Positions 45,237 to 53,656 are shown, counted from the first letter of the stretch. The stretch is 64,000 bases of DNA from Fibrella aquatilis (GCF_017353255.1 NZ_JAFMYU010000010.1:1-64000); one strand, 5' to 3'. Translations and numbers: made by a program. Notes: generated by a model from the sequence alone, not told the origin.

Positions 45237-47132
45237 TTAGTTGTTGGTTGTCTGCGTAATTACGCTGGCATTACCCATGCCCATCTGACTGACGTTCGAC
45301 ACGTTGAATGACCCCGCCGTGCTGTTCTGAGTCAGGTTGAGCGTGTTGCTATCACCCGACTGCAAGGCAACCGTACCGGCCGAGCCGCCCTGCAACAGGT
45401 TGCCGTTGCCCGTTTGGCCAATCAGAGCGCTGTTGCCTGTCATACCCGTGCTGTTCTGATACAGCCGTGCCTCGTTGCCGTTGCCGTTTTGGGTCAGCGT
45501 CACATCATTGCTGACACCCGCCTGGTACATCTTCCCGACGTTGCTGTTGCCCGACTGCGTAATGGTGGCGTCGCTGTTGGTCGACGATACGCCGGTGTTC
45601 ATGGCACCGCCCATGGTGGTGATCCCCACTGCCCGACCCTGACTGATGAGGGCCTGGTTCAGATCGCCGCTTTGCTGGTTGATCGTACCATTGTTGCCCT
45701 GCGCAAAGCCGCCCGCATCGCGACCCTGGTTAATGAGGGCTTCGCTGTTGCTGGTACCGTCGGCCTGGGTAATGGCGGCGGTGTTGTTGTTGCTCGATGC
45801 CGTACCGGTGATATCCGCGTCACCCTGCACCACCTGCGCGTAGTTGTCGCCGCTACCACCCTGCGTAATCGTGGCCTTGTCGTTGGTCGACGTTGAGTAG
45901 CCGCCAAAACCCTGATACACATAGGCTTCGGCGCTGTTGGCGTTGGCCGTTTGGGTAATCGTAGCCGTATTCCCGGTCGACGTGCCCAGGTAGCCCTGGT
46001 AGACGCCTACCGTGCTGACGGTTCCGTTTTGGGTTACGTTGGCGGTGCTACCCTGGTCGGTACCATAATTCAATCCACCCTGCACAATCTCGCCGGTGTT
46101 GCTGGTACCTGCCTGCGTCAGGTTGGCCTGACTGCCCACGGCGTTACCCGATTCAACACCCTGGTCAATAGAGCCGGTGTTGCCCGTGTTCGACTGGGTA
46201 ATGACAGCCGTACTACCCGATGACCGGCCCGCCGAAATAGCCATGTCGCCGTCCAGATCGCCCGTTGATCCCTGTTTGATGGTGGCCGTATTGTTGTCGG
46301 CTGTCTGGCTGATCGTGGCGTTGTTGTTTAGTGACTCGGCGGCTACCATAGGTGTATAGTTAGCATCGCCCGGTGCCGCCTTGCCCTGGAAAATAGTAGC
46401 CGTAGACCCGGCAATACCTGCCCCCGCGCTACCCTGCGTGGTGCGGGCCGTATTGCCCGACGAGTTATTCGACTGGTTGGTGGTGGCCGTGTTGTTGGCC
46501 GCCCCCGCGCCTGACCCCGTCTGGCTCATCACGGCCACGTTGCCGGTGGAGTTGTTTTCCTGGTTGATCGTGCCCGACTGACGCTGACTACCGGGTATGA
46601 TGGTGTTCTGAAGCAGCGTGGCCCGGTTCGACGACGAGGTATTGTTCTGGTTGATTACGCCCGTTTCGTAGTAGCCAACCTGCTGGATATACGCGTCGTT
46701 ACCACCGGCGGCCTTGATAGTTCCGTCGGGAGTGGCCCGACTTGTTTGCACGCTACCCCCACCGCTGTTGTTATTTTGGTTGATGGTCCCGGAGTTGATG
46801 CCACTGTAGCCGGTTTGGTTACTCTGCTCAACAATGGCCCGGTTTGACCTGGAGGCCCCCGCCGAACCGCCATTCTGATTGATAACGGCAGCATTGTCTT
46901 TCGAACTATTATAGCCACCCCCCGTGCCACGTTGCGTGGTTTCTCCGTAGTTACCGAAGTTGGTGCCGTTTGACCCCGACACCTGGTTGATTGTTGAGTT
47001 TAAGAGTGAGCCGTTTTGGTTCACGATGCCCGTTTGGCTGGTACCATTCTGGTTCAGCGTTGAGGTGTTTTGGGCGAAGCCCGCTGCGGCGAAAGCCATC
47101 AGGGCCGCGCCAGTAAGGAGTACTTTTTTCAT
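45237..47132 (-). CDS. Secreted curlin-repeat protein
   Basis: A 631-residue exported protein. The start at 47132 gives the signal peptide MKKVLLTGAALMAFAAAGFAQ, nearly the same as that of the curlin protein at 3092. The open frame extends 43 codons upstream with no leader function. It has many curlin-type units (NTATITQTA, NSDATITQSG, NASVITQTTNN). It is first in the row of three same-strand curlin genes and has a long AT-rich upstream region that probably holds its regulation. Confidence 0.83.
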   Translation of the reverse strand: MKKVLLTGAALMAFAAAGFAQNTSTLNQNGTSQTGIVNQNGSLLNSTINQVSGSNGTNFGNYGETTQRGTGGGYNSSKDNAAVINQNGGSAGASRSNRAIVEQSNQTGYSGINSGTINQNNNSGGGSVQTSRATPDGTIKAAGGNDAYIQQVGYYETGVINQNNTSSSNRATLLQNTIIPGSQRQSGTINQENNSTGNVAVMSQTGSGAGAANNTATTNQSNNSSGNTARTTQGSAGAGIAGSTATIFQGKAAPGDANYTPMVAAESLNNNATISQTADNNTATIKQGSTGDLDGDMAISAGRSSGSTAVITQSNTGNTGSIDQGVESGNAVGSQANLTQAGTSNTGEIVQGGLNYGTDQGSTANVTQNGTVSTVGVYQGYLGTSTGNTATITQTANANSAEAYVYQGFGGYSTSTNDKATITQGGSGDNYAQVVQGDADITGTASSNNNTAAITQADGTSNSEALINQGRDAGGFAQGNNGTINQQSGDLNQALISQGRAVGITTMGGAMNTGVSSTNSDATITQSGNSNVGKMYQAGVSNDVTLTQNGNGNEARLYQNSTGMTGNSALIGQTGNGNLLQGGSAGTVALQSGDSNTLNLTQNSTAGSFNVSNVSQMGMGNASVITQTTNN

Positions 47133-47927
47133 AGATAAGTGAAAAGAAATGAAGTAAGTTGTCTGTAGGGCGGCAATGCTGTCATTAGGAGTCATTCCAT
47201 ACCCAAACCAAAAGCGCAGCAGGTCAACGTCTGTCAGATCACGACATGGTCTTTTTGACATATATAACCTATCGGTATAGTCGTATATACGACACCGTTA
47301 CGGTTGAGCAAGCATGGCAATAGCCATTATCGCTCCATACGATTCCAGAAAATGCAGGATGTGTACTGAGGGAAAAATCAGCCCGGCGCAGTGTTAGCTA
47401 CAGGGTCTGAAAAAAGCAGATTCACCAGACGAACGCTGGCTTACGAGATGAGTACTTATTAACAGTGTGGTTGTGGAAAGAAGACGCATAACGAATAAGG
47501 CTGTTAGTGGTTAACGGGCACTCTTTTTTAGTAAGCCAAAGGTAACAACGTCTTCGATAAGTGAAATAACCGCCCAATAAATTAATATTTGATTGTCGAA
47601 ATCACGATATGTTCATGTATAATTACAGCTATTTCTAAGTAAAATTATATCCTTAAATTTTTAGAAAAATTTATGTAACTCATTTACTCAATTAAATCTT
47701 ACAACTTACTATTAATCAGTTTATTACGTGAACACGTATAACGACTTACGTTACCCGCCATTACTCAAGCAGTTTCTTACGGTTACTATCATTTTCACGT
47801 AAAAATCACCCATACGTTTAATCAATGTAAAAAAAGCAGAAAGTGAAATTCGATTGCCAAAACAGACCTGCTCTGACAATTAAATTTTGCTTCCTGCTTT
47901 TAGAAAAATATGTGTATTTGAAGGCGC
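47133..47927. other. 795-bp intergenic region, strongly AT-rich
   Basis: No gene of credible length was found on either strand. The right part (47570-47900) is very AT-rich. At 47831-47901 an imperfect hairpin, AAAAGCAGGAAGCAAAATT on the minus strand pairing with AATTTCACTTTCTGCTTTT, probably ends the minus-strand TPR/ASKHA gene. The part next to 47132 is the likely promoter and control region of the curlin gene. Repeated TTACG words occur around 47700-47800. Confidence 0.5.
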
Positions 47928-49352
47928 TTACCGCGTGTACAATGCGCCGTGGGCAATGGCCGCTTCGTACTCACCGCTGATAGTTTCGAGGAATTTACCC
48001 GTCACCCAGCCCACCTCCGAGTCGCGGACGAACACAAACCGCTTGGCACCCAGCCTGCCCGAATACGTGCGCGAGAGGGCATCGAGCAGCAGAGCACCTG
48101 CCACCACCTGCTTTTCGTTCAGCCGACTTTGTATGGTGGTCAGGTTTTGCTCGGCGCGGGCGCGGAGGGCAGGGTCGGTGATGGCGTTCAGGTTAGGCGA
48201 GATGAGGTCTTTGTAGTGGTTAAGCGCCATGTTCTTAAACCGCTCGATGTCATCTATCGACAACGGCACGGCATCTATTTCGGCCCGTTCGGGATAGAGG
48301 TACGACACCATGGCCAAGGCCACGTCGCCACCCACGCCCACCGTGCGGCGCTGTTGCAGGCCCCGGTCGTTGGCGTTGATCCGCACGGCCAGCAGCGAGT
48401 CAGCCAGGGCATTGACGGCCCGTTGCGCCTCGCGCCGGAAGGCCTCCATGCCCAGGGTCTTTTTCTGTTCCAGTTGCGCAATGAGCGCCCCCGGTCCAGT
48501 GGGAATCACCAGCGGCGTGAAGGTTTTGTTGGCATCGAAATAGCCGCCAATGATGCGGTTGTCGTCGATGGTCAGGGCCGAGGTAGTGGGCCACACTTTG
48601 CGGGGGATGGTACCAACGGTAAACAGTTCGGCTTCGCGGGTGGCGGTGAGCGTGGTGTCTATTTTCATGCTGGCGTTGGGCAGCACCTGCGCCAGCTGGG
48701 CATAGAAGTCGCGGCGGTAGGCGGGTTGGGCAGCCAGGCGTTCGCGCACGTCGTTGCTGAGCACCACAAACACTCGCCCGTCGGGAATGTTGTAGCGGCG
48801 AATGGTGTCGATGCAGGCCATGAGGGCACTTTTTTCCGCCTTAAAACCTCCCCCCGACGCGTCGGCTAGCTGTACCTTGGTGGGAATCTCGATGCGCGAC
48901 CGAATGTCTTTTTCGTAGAAATCGCTTTCGTAGTCGGTCTTGAAAATGGCCAGTTTAATCGCCGACGTCCCGATCTGCACCCCGGCGTAGACGTTTTTGC
49001 CGCTGATTTCGCGCACCAGTTCATTGACGCCCCAGGCGCTGGCCACGTATTTGAGCTTGCCGTACTGAGCGCGGGCTTTTTCGAGGTATACCAGGGCGCT
49101 GGCCTTGTTGTTTTGCTCGTTGTAGGTCAGCCCCAGCAGTTCGTTGGTAACGGCCTCCAGGTAGGCATCACGCCCGCGCACGGTGGGCAGTGCCCGCAGC
49201 AGCAGGGCCGTGGCTTCGCGGGGTTTGTCGAGTGCCCGCAGGGTGTTGGCCAGTTTAATAAACTGCAATGCCTGGGTGGTACTGCGGGCCTTCTGAGCGC
49301 TGGCAGTTACCGAAAAAAAGGCCATTATGGCCAGAAGAATACCTTTTTTCAT
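47928..49352 (-). CDS. Exported protein with TPR-like repeats and a Ppx/GppA-like (ASKHA) domain
   Basis: About 474 residues. The start at 49352 (MKKGILLAIMAFFSVTASAQ) gives a signal peptide. Residues about 25-115 are helical, TPR-like (ANTLRALDKPREATALLLRA and SALVYLEKARAQYGKLKYV). The rest resembles the actin-like fold of exopolyphosphatase/GppA proteins: VYAGVQIGTSAIKLAIFKTD (phosphate-1-like), VIPTGPGALIAQLE and VGVGGDVALAMVSYL (phosphate-2-like). Finding such a fold behind a signal peptide is unusual. The Gly-rich loops may still bind phosphate or nucleotide, but activity cannot be claimed. A perfect 43-bp-arm palindrome lies upstream. Confidence 0.6.
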   Translation of the reverse strand: MKKGILLAIMAFFSVTASAQKARSTTQALQFIKLANTLRALDKPREATALLLRALPTVRGRDAYLEAVTNELLGLTYNEQNNKASALVYLEKARAQYGKLKYVASAWGVNELVREISGKNVYAGVQIGTSAIKLAIFKTDYESDFYEKDIRSRIEIPTKVQLADASGGGFKAEKSALMACIDTIRRYNIPDGRVFVVLSNDVRERLAAQPAYRRDFYAQLAQVLPNASMKIDTTLTATREAELFTVGTIPRKVWPTTSALTIDDNRIIGGYFDANKTFTPLVIPTGPGALIAQLEQKKTLGMEAFRREAQRAVNALADSLLAVRINANDRGLQQRRTVGVGGDVALAMVSYLYPERAEIDAVPLSIDDIERFKNMALNHYKDLISPNLNAITDPALRARAEQNLTTIQSRLNEKQVVAGALLLDALSRTYSGRLGAKRFVFVRDSEVGWVTGKFLETISGEYEAAIAHGALYTR

Positions 49353-49370
49353 CACGTCTGTCATTTAGTT

Positions 49371-49468
49371 AGTGGTAAGTGCTAAGCGGTAGGTGGTGAG
49401 TTTGCTTCCGCCAGAGCAGATACGCTGGCGGAAGCAAACTCACCACCTACCGCTTAGCACTTACCACT
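49371..49468. terminator. Perfect 43-bp-arm inverted repeat
   Basis: Arms 49371-49413 and 49426-49468 are exact reverse complements around the 12-nt loop GAGCAGATACGC. The outer part is made of GTGGTAAGTGCTAAGCGGTA-like words, the inner core TTGCTTCCGCCA is G+C-richer. It fills the spacer between the stop codon of the minus-strand gene at 49475 and the start of the gene at 49352. It would be a strong hairpin in mRNA from either strand. Confidence 0.7.
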
Positions 49469-49474
49469 CTTTTC

Positions 49475-50410
49475 TCATTGATTCTTATTCAGTTCCCGCT
49501 CCAGGTCCGACTCGGCGGCGGGGGTTTCGGCAGGTTTGGGCTTGGGGGCCACCCGTTTTTTGGCGGGTTCTGCGGGAGTACGGGTGCTGGCGGCGCGGGC
49601 AACGGGTGCTTCAGCCTGGCTACGTTCCGGGCGGGATGCTGGCGCGGTGGCGGCGGGTTCGAGTTCTGTTTGGGTTAATTCAGCGTTAGTTGGTTCAGTA
49701 CGTGTTGGTGTGAGCCGTTCGCGGCGCGCAACAGGCGTACGCCGGGCAACAGGTTCGTCAACAGCTTCATTATTAACAGGCTTCGTCTTTTTTGGGGCGC
49801 GTTGTTCACGCGAGATAACGACGGGGGCTGGCGCAGTTACCGGGGGCTGTTGCGTCGTTTGCGGCAGGGCCTGTGGCGTAGGTGCGGGGCGCATCAGGCC
49901 CCAATAGGCCAGCGCACCGCCGCCCAGCAGTGCTACGGCAACGGCTACATTTAACCACGGGCGACTACCAGCAGTTGGGCTGTCGGGCACCGGCGCGGGT
50001 AGCGTACGCACCTGACCAACGCCCACTGACGAACGTCCGGCCTGAGGCAACACGCGGGTGAGCAGACCCATGGTACGCCCCTCAAGTGCAACCGTCTGCC
50101 CACCGTGGTCCGACTCAATTTGTAGTTTGCCCATGTGCCGTCCGGCCTGTTTGGGGGCGTAGCGCACGTGCAGGAACGTGCCGCCGGGGGCGGGTATGAA
50201 GGTGACATCGGTGCTGAATCGCAGCGGGCTGGCCTGCACGGCTACCTGAAAATAGCCCGCCTCGGCCACCACCCGGACGGGTTCGGTGACCCCATCCTGC
50301 CCTACTTTGAGGAGCAAGAACTGCTCTTCGCCCACCTCCGTTGGCACGAAGCTGAGTTGCGACTGGCTGATAGACAGGCAAGAAGTAGTGGTGTTGAGCT
50401 GTAAGGACAT
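49475..50410 (-). CDS. Membrane protein with Ig-like domain and Pro/Ala/Thr-rich tail
   Basis: About 311 residues from the ATG at 50410 (MSLQLNTTTSCLSIS). The N-terminal part (about 1-130) is a beta-sandwich reminiscent of ASH/MSP-type domains: LSFVPTEVGEEQFLLLKV and FLHVRYAPKQAGRHMGKLQIES. A single transmembrane helix follows (VAVAVALLGGGALAYWGL, about 152-170), then a long low-complexity tail rich in Pro, Ala, Thr, Glu and Arg. There is no signal peptide; the N-terminal domain may be cytoplasmic with the tail in the periplasm. I do not recognise a named family. Confidence 0.55.
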   Translation of the reverse strand: MSLQLNTTTSCLSISQSQLSFVPTEVGEEQFLLLKVGQDGVTEPVRVVAEAGYFQVAVQASPLRFSTDVTFIPAPGGTFLHVRYAPKQAGRHMGKLQIESDHGGQTVALEGRTMGLLTRVLPQAGRSSVGVGQVRTLPAPVPDSPTAGSRPWLNVAVAVALLGGGALAYWGLMRPAPTPQALPQTTQQPPVTAPAPVVISREQRAPKKTKPVNNEAVDEPVARRTPVARRERLTPTRTEPTNAELTQTELEPAATAPASRPERSQAEAPVARAASTRTPAEPAKKRVAPKPKPAETPAAESDLERELNKNQ

Positions 50411-50684
50411 AGTAGTACGAGGATATACGCAATAGAACACAAGGCAGATGATCCCTTTTCCGGTTTCGTTCATAATATGAGCCTGCGGCCCCAGGCAGCG
50501 TCACGCCCACTGAGCCATGATTACGCTGTTGATTTAGTACAAAGCCAGCTGACCACTACCTCAGATTAGCAGTCGACAAACATCTGTCGGGCGGTTTATA
50601 GCGTACTTTCGATTAGGAAAAATCTGCTTTTTGGGCCTTTCTGGCCTGTTTTTACACTCAGCTAATGAAAAATTGCATCCAATA

Positions 50685-51494
50685 ATGAACGCACTCCAGT
50701 TTCGCTTCAATATCCTTTTTCTTGTTGGTTGTTTTGCGTTGGTCTCCTTGTTTTTGGGTGGCTGCGTAAACTCCCGGCAGCTGGCCTACTTCCAGACCGC
50801 CACCTCTGCTCAGGACACGCTGGCCCTGGGCGACCGGTATGTGCCGCCTATTAAACGCGGCGACGTGCTGTCGATTCAGGTGAGCAGCCTGAGCGCCGAA
50901 GCCTCGGCTATTTTCAACCCCTATTCGAGCATCTCGGTGGGCGACGGTAACACGGTGCGCGGCACTAACACCTCGCTACCGCAAACGTCGGGCTACCTCG
51001 TGGGCGACAGCGGTACGGTGGCCCTGCCGTTGATTGGGCAGGTGAAGCTGGAAGGCCTCAGCAACGGCCGTGCCGCCGAGGTGATTCGGACCAAGCTGCG
51101 CACTTACCTCAAAGAACCCACGGTGAGTGTGCGAAACCAGAATTTCCGCGTGTCGGTATTGGGTGAAGTAACCCGCCCGTCGCTGTTCACGATCCCCAAC
51201 GAGCAGCTCACCCTGCCCGAAGCCCTGGGCCTTGCCGGTGACCTGACCATCTATGGCCGTCGCGACAACGTGCTGATTATTAGGGAAGAAGGCAACAAAC
51301 GAACGTTTGCCCGGATTGACCTTACCAACCGCAATGCCTTCCAGTCGCCGTTTTATTACCTGCACCCCAACGACGTTGTCTATGTAGAACCCGGCAAGGC
51401 CCGCATTGCCAGCACCGACCGGTTATACCAGATTTCACCCATTGTACTTGGCATTTTGTCTATCGTTGCCATCATCCTCACGAGGCCAAGGTGA
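50685..51494 (+). CDS. Polysaccharide export outer-membrane lipoprotein (Wza/BexD type)
   Basis: A 269-residue protein from the ATG at 50685. The signal peptide ends in a lipobox (FLGGC, Cys about 27). The Poly_export domain has PPIKRGDVLSIQVSS and VGDSGTVALPLIGQVKLEGLS; a SLBB-like part has FRVSVLGEVTRPSLFTIPNEQLTLPEALGLAG. A C-terminal hydrophobic helix (IVLGILSIVAIILT) anchors it. These proteins form the outer-membrane exit for capsule or exopolysaccharide. A glycosyltransferase gene follows, but no Wzc-type kinase is seen here. Confidence 0.88.
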   Translation: MNALQFRFNILFLVGCFALVSLFLGGCVNSRQLAYFQTATSAQDTLALGDRYVPPIKRGDVLSIQVSSLSAEASAIFNPYSSISVGDGNTVRGTNTSLPQTSGYLVGDSGTVALPLIGQVKLEGLSNGRAAEVIRTKLRTYLKEPTVSVRNQNFRVSVLGEVTRPSLFTIPNEQLTLPEALGLAGDLTIYGRRDNVLIIREEGNKRTFARIDLTNRNAFQSPFYYLHPNDVVYVEPGKARIASTDRLYQISPIVLGILSIVAIILTRPR

Positions 51495-51584
51495 GCGAAC
51501 GAGTAAATGGTGAAAGAGTGCTTGCTGTAGCGCAAATCCTTGCCGGACCACACTCTTTCACTCTTTCACCATTTACTCGTTCGC
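51495..51584. terminator. Perfect 26-bp-arm inverted repeat behind the export lipoprotein gene
   Basis: Arms 51495-51520 and 51559-51584 are exact reverse complements (GCGAACGAGTAAATGGTGAA and so on) with a 38-nt loop. The left arm begins at the base after the stop codon of the export gene. Further right, more CACTCTTTC words follow up to about 51630. The GT61 open frame begins inside the loop, so its first 30 or so codons are probably not translated. Confidence 0.65.
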
Positions 51585-52745
51585 CATTCACTCTTTCACT
51601 CTTTCGCTATTCGCTCGTTCACGCTTTCGCCCTTCGCCCTGTACCTTCGGGAGGCCTTAAAAAGCCACTCCGGGGGATTATTGCGCTTATTGGGGCGGCG
51701 GCTGCTGACCAAAGACGAGACCGAGGCGCGGATGCTGCCCTACCAGATCTACGCCATACCGAAGGTGGTGACCAACCTGGAGGCCGTAGTGGACCTCGTG
51801 CAGACCGACAAGGTCATGTTCGACCATAAGCGTGAAGTGACGGCCCCCGATTTTGTGTGGCGCTACCCCAACACCGACCGACAGGCGGGGCTGCTGCGTT
51901 GCGGTGCCCTGCGCATTGGGCAATCTATTCTGAATACTGACTTTGGCAACAGCGTAGTCTTGCAGGATCGCCTGCGGCCTACGCGCCGTCGGGTGGTGCA
52001 GGCAGACGTGCTCATTGCACCCTGGAGCCACTATTGGGGTGGCTATTTCGACTACCTGCTGTTTATTGCCGCCAAGCTTTGCCGCATCAAGCAGGCGCTA
52101 CCCCCCGACGTGTTTGGCCGGGCGGTGGTGGCCTACCCCCTCTTCCACACCGATTTCGAGCGCGAACTGCTTCACATGATTGGCTTTAGCGACGACCGTA
52201 TCTACGACACCCGGAAAGTAGACGTGCAGTTTGACGAATGTGTGGTGGCCAACAACAGCAGCTGGTTTTACCCCAGCTTTGCCGACGTGCAGTGCCTGAA
52301 GCGCAACGCCGACGCCTACATGTCGCCCCAACCCACGGCTGACCGGCGCCTGTATATAAGGCGGGCGGGGCGGCGGCGCGTGATTTACGAAGAACCCCTG
52401 CTGGAGCGCCTGCGGGCCTACGGGTTCGAGATCATCGACGACCTGCCGCGCAGCGTGGCTGAGCAATATGCGCTCTACAGCAGCGCGTCGGTGGTGGTGG
52501 GGCCACACGGGGCTTCGTTTGCCAACATCCTCTGGTGTCGCCCCGGCACGCGGCTGTTCGAGCTGTTTCCGGCGGGCTACATGCCCGAATATTTCCGGTA
52601 CCTGGCCCCCAAGCTCAGTATGCCCTACGCCGCCTACTGCCACGGCCCCGTTCAGGAGAGCCACCACAGCAACGTAGATCAGAACGTGGTGGTTGACCCC
52701 GACGAGCTGATGCAGCGCCTCGACGTACTGCTGGCTACGGTGTAA
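51540..52745 (+). CDS. Glycosyltransferase, GT61 (DUF563) type
   Basis: Up to 401 residues, but the first ~35 codons are low-complexity spacer (HSLFHSFAIRSFTLSPF) lying in a long palindrome, so the real start is likely near LGRRLLTKDETEARMLPYQI (TTG at 51681 or 51690, or ATG at 51732). The body has the DUF563 hallmarks: HYWGGYFDYLLFIAAKL, RRLYIRRAGRRRVIYEEPLLERL and VVGPHGASFANILWCRPGTRLFEL. These enzymes transfer a sugar in polysaccharide or glycoprotein synthesis, and the export lipoprotein next door fits this. The last 20 codons are duplicated at 53519 across a toxin-antitoxin pair. Confidence 0.75.
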   Translation: MPDHTLSLFHHLLVRHSLFHSFAIRSFTLSPFALYLREALKSHSGGLLRLLGRRLLTKDETEARMLPYQIYAIPKVVTNLEAVVDLVQTDKVMFDHKREVTAPDFVWRYPNTDRQAGLLRCGALRIGQSILNTDFGNSVVLQDRLRPTRRRVVQADVLIAPWSHYWGGYFDYLLFIAAKLCRIKQALPPDVFGRAVVAYPLFHTDFERELLHMIGFSDDRIYDTRKVDVQFDECVVANNSSWFYPSFADVQCLKRNADAYMSPQPTADRRLYIRRAGRRRVIYEEPLLERLRAYGFEIIDDLPRSVAEQYALYSSASVVVGPHGASFANILWCRPGTRLFELFPAGYMPEYFRYLAPKLSMPYAAYCHGPVQESHHSNVDQNVVVDPDELMQRLDVLLATV

Positions 52746-52759
52746 CGGTCAATCAATAT
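52681..52759 (+). repeat. Direct repeat copy 1: 3' tail of the glycosyltransferase gene
   Basis: 79 bp covering the last 20 codons, the stop codon and 14 bp beyond it. It matches 53519-53597 at 77 of 79 positions. Its last base is the first base of the PIN toxin stop codon on the other strand. Confidence 0.9.
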
Positions 52760-53163
52760 CAGGCGTTGTGCTTAATCAGCTTTAATCCATTGTGAACCAG
52801 ATGATCAAAGTCACCATCAGCCGTGTGCAACTCCATGTCGAGGTATAGGGCGATAGCCGCAATCCAGAGATCATTCTTGCCCATATTACGGGCGGTGATA
52901 CCTGCTGGAAGTGGCATCTGTTTTGACTTCCCCTGACTATAAGCGTCGATCTCGGCATAGACGCGTGTTACCTCACGGTTCAGATCAGCAACAGGGTATG
53001 AGTCGATTAGATGCTGTAGAAATTTCACCTTTTGGTAGCCCCAGTCATTCTTTAACGCCAATGCTTCCAGTTCACCAGCAACAACAATTGGAATCACAAC
53101 GCGAATGGGCAACATGGTCTGATTACGGACGTACCGGATAATCAGGTTCGTGTCGTAAATCAT
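52759..53163 (-). CDS. PIN-domain toxin (VapC-like ribonuclease)
   Basis: A 134-residue PIN domain with the acidic set Asp4 (MIYDTNLIIRYV), Glu near 31 (IVVAGELEAL), Asp near 98 (GKNDLWIAAIALYLDMELHT) and Asp near 116-118 (ADGDFDHL). It should be a Mg2+-dependent RNase held in check by the product of the gene just upstream. The start overlaps the antitoxin stop (ATGA). Its stop codon lies 13 bp from the convergent glycosyltransferase stop. It sits inside a 79-bp direct repeat pair. Confidence 0.85.
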   Translation of the reverse strand: MIYDTNLIIRYVRNQTMLPIRVVIPIVVAGELEALALKNDWGYQKVKFLQHLIDSYPVADLNREVTRVYAEIDAYSQGKSKQMPLPAGITARNMGKNDLWIAAIALYLDMELHTADGDFDHLVHNGLKLIKHNA

Positions 53164-53399
53164 TGATCAGTATGGATTTGACTTTCCAAATCGTCCCACT
53201 CAGCATCTGAAAAACCCAGATCGGGAATAGGGAGCGCTTCTTTCGGGCCAATCAACTGAAAGAACAAATCGGTTCCAATAGCCTTGATGATCGCCGGGTC
53301 ATACGTGTTCATCTGCCCTCGCTTCATTTTAGGCACAGCGATGCCATTAACAATAAACGCATCGGGCGTTTCAGAGATAGACGGCTGGTTGGCGATCAT
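53160..53399 (-). CDS. Antitoxin of the PIN toxin pair
   Basis: A 79-residue protein from the ATG at 53399 (MIANQPSISETPDAFIVNG); a start 13 codons upstream is possible. The C-terminal half is acidic (DLGFSDAEWDDLESQIHTDQ), as in antitoxin tails that wrap a PIN toxin. Its 3' end overlaps the toxin start by 4 bp. No DNA-binding fold was assigned. It differs completely from the antitoxin at 39010, so the two toxin-antitoxin pairs are not recent copies of each other. Confidence 0.7.
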   Translation of the reverse strand: MIANQPSISETPDAFIVNGIAVPKMKRGQMNTYDPAIIKAIGTDLFFQLIGPKEALPIPDLGFSDAEWDDLESQIHTDQ

Positions 53400-53518
53400 G
53401 GCGTAAGTAGTTTTTGATTGATAACAACAAAGATCCATTTTTTGTGACAGCAGGCATCACTTCCGAGATTTTGCTTTTGCAACTACGAAAATCACCTTAC
53501 GAATGACAAGTCATCGTT

Positions 53519-53597
53519 AGAACGTGGTGGGTGACCCCGACGAACTGATGCAGCGCCTCGACGTACTGCTGGCTACGGTGTAACGGTCAATCAATAT
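53519..53597 (+). repeat. Direct repeat copy 2: detached glycosyltransferase tail
   Basis: 79 bp equal to 52681-52759 except for two bases (one changes Val to Gly, one is silent). It is cut off from the gene and has no start. The 759 bp between the copies hold only the PIN toxin-antitoxin pair and its promoter region. Confidence 0.9.
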
Positions 53598-53656
53598 ACG
53601 CGGCAAGAGTATACCAAGTAGGTAGCAAATGAATACATTTAGCTTTCTACATTCTT

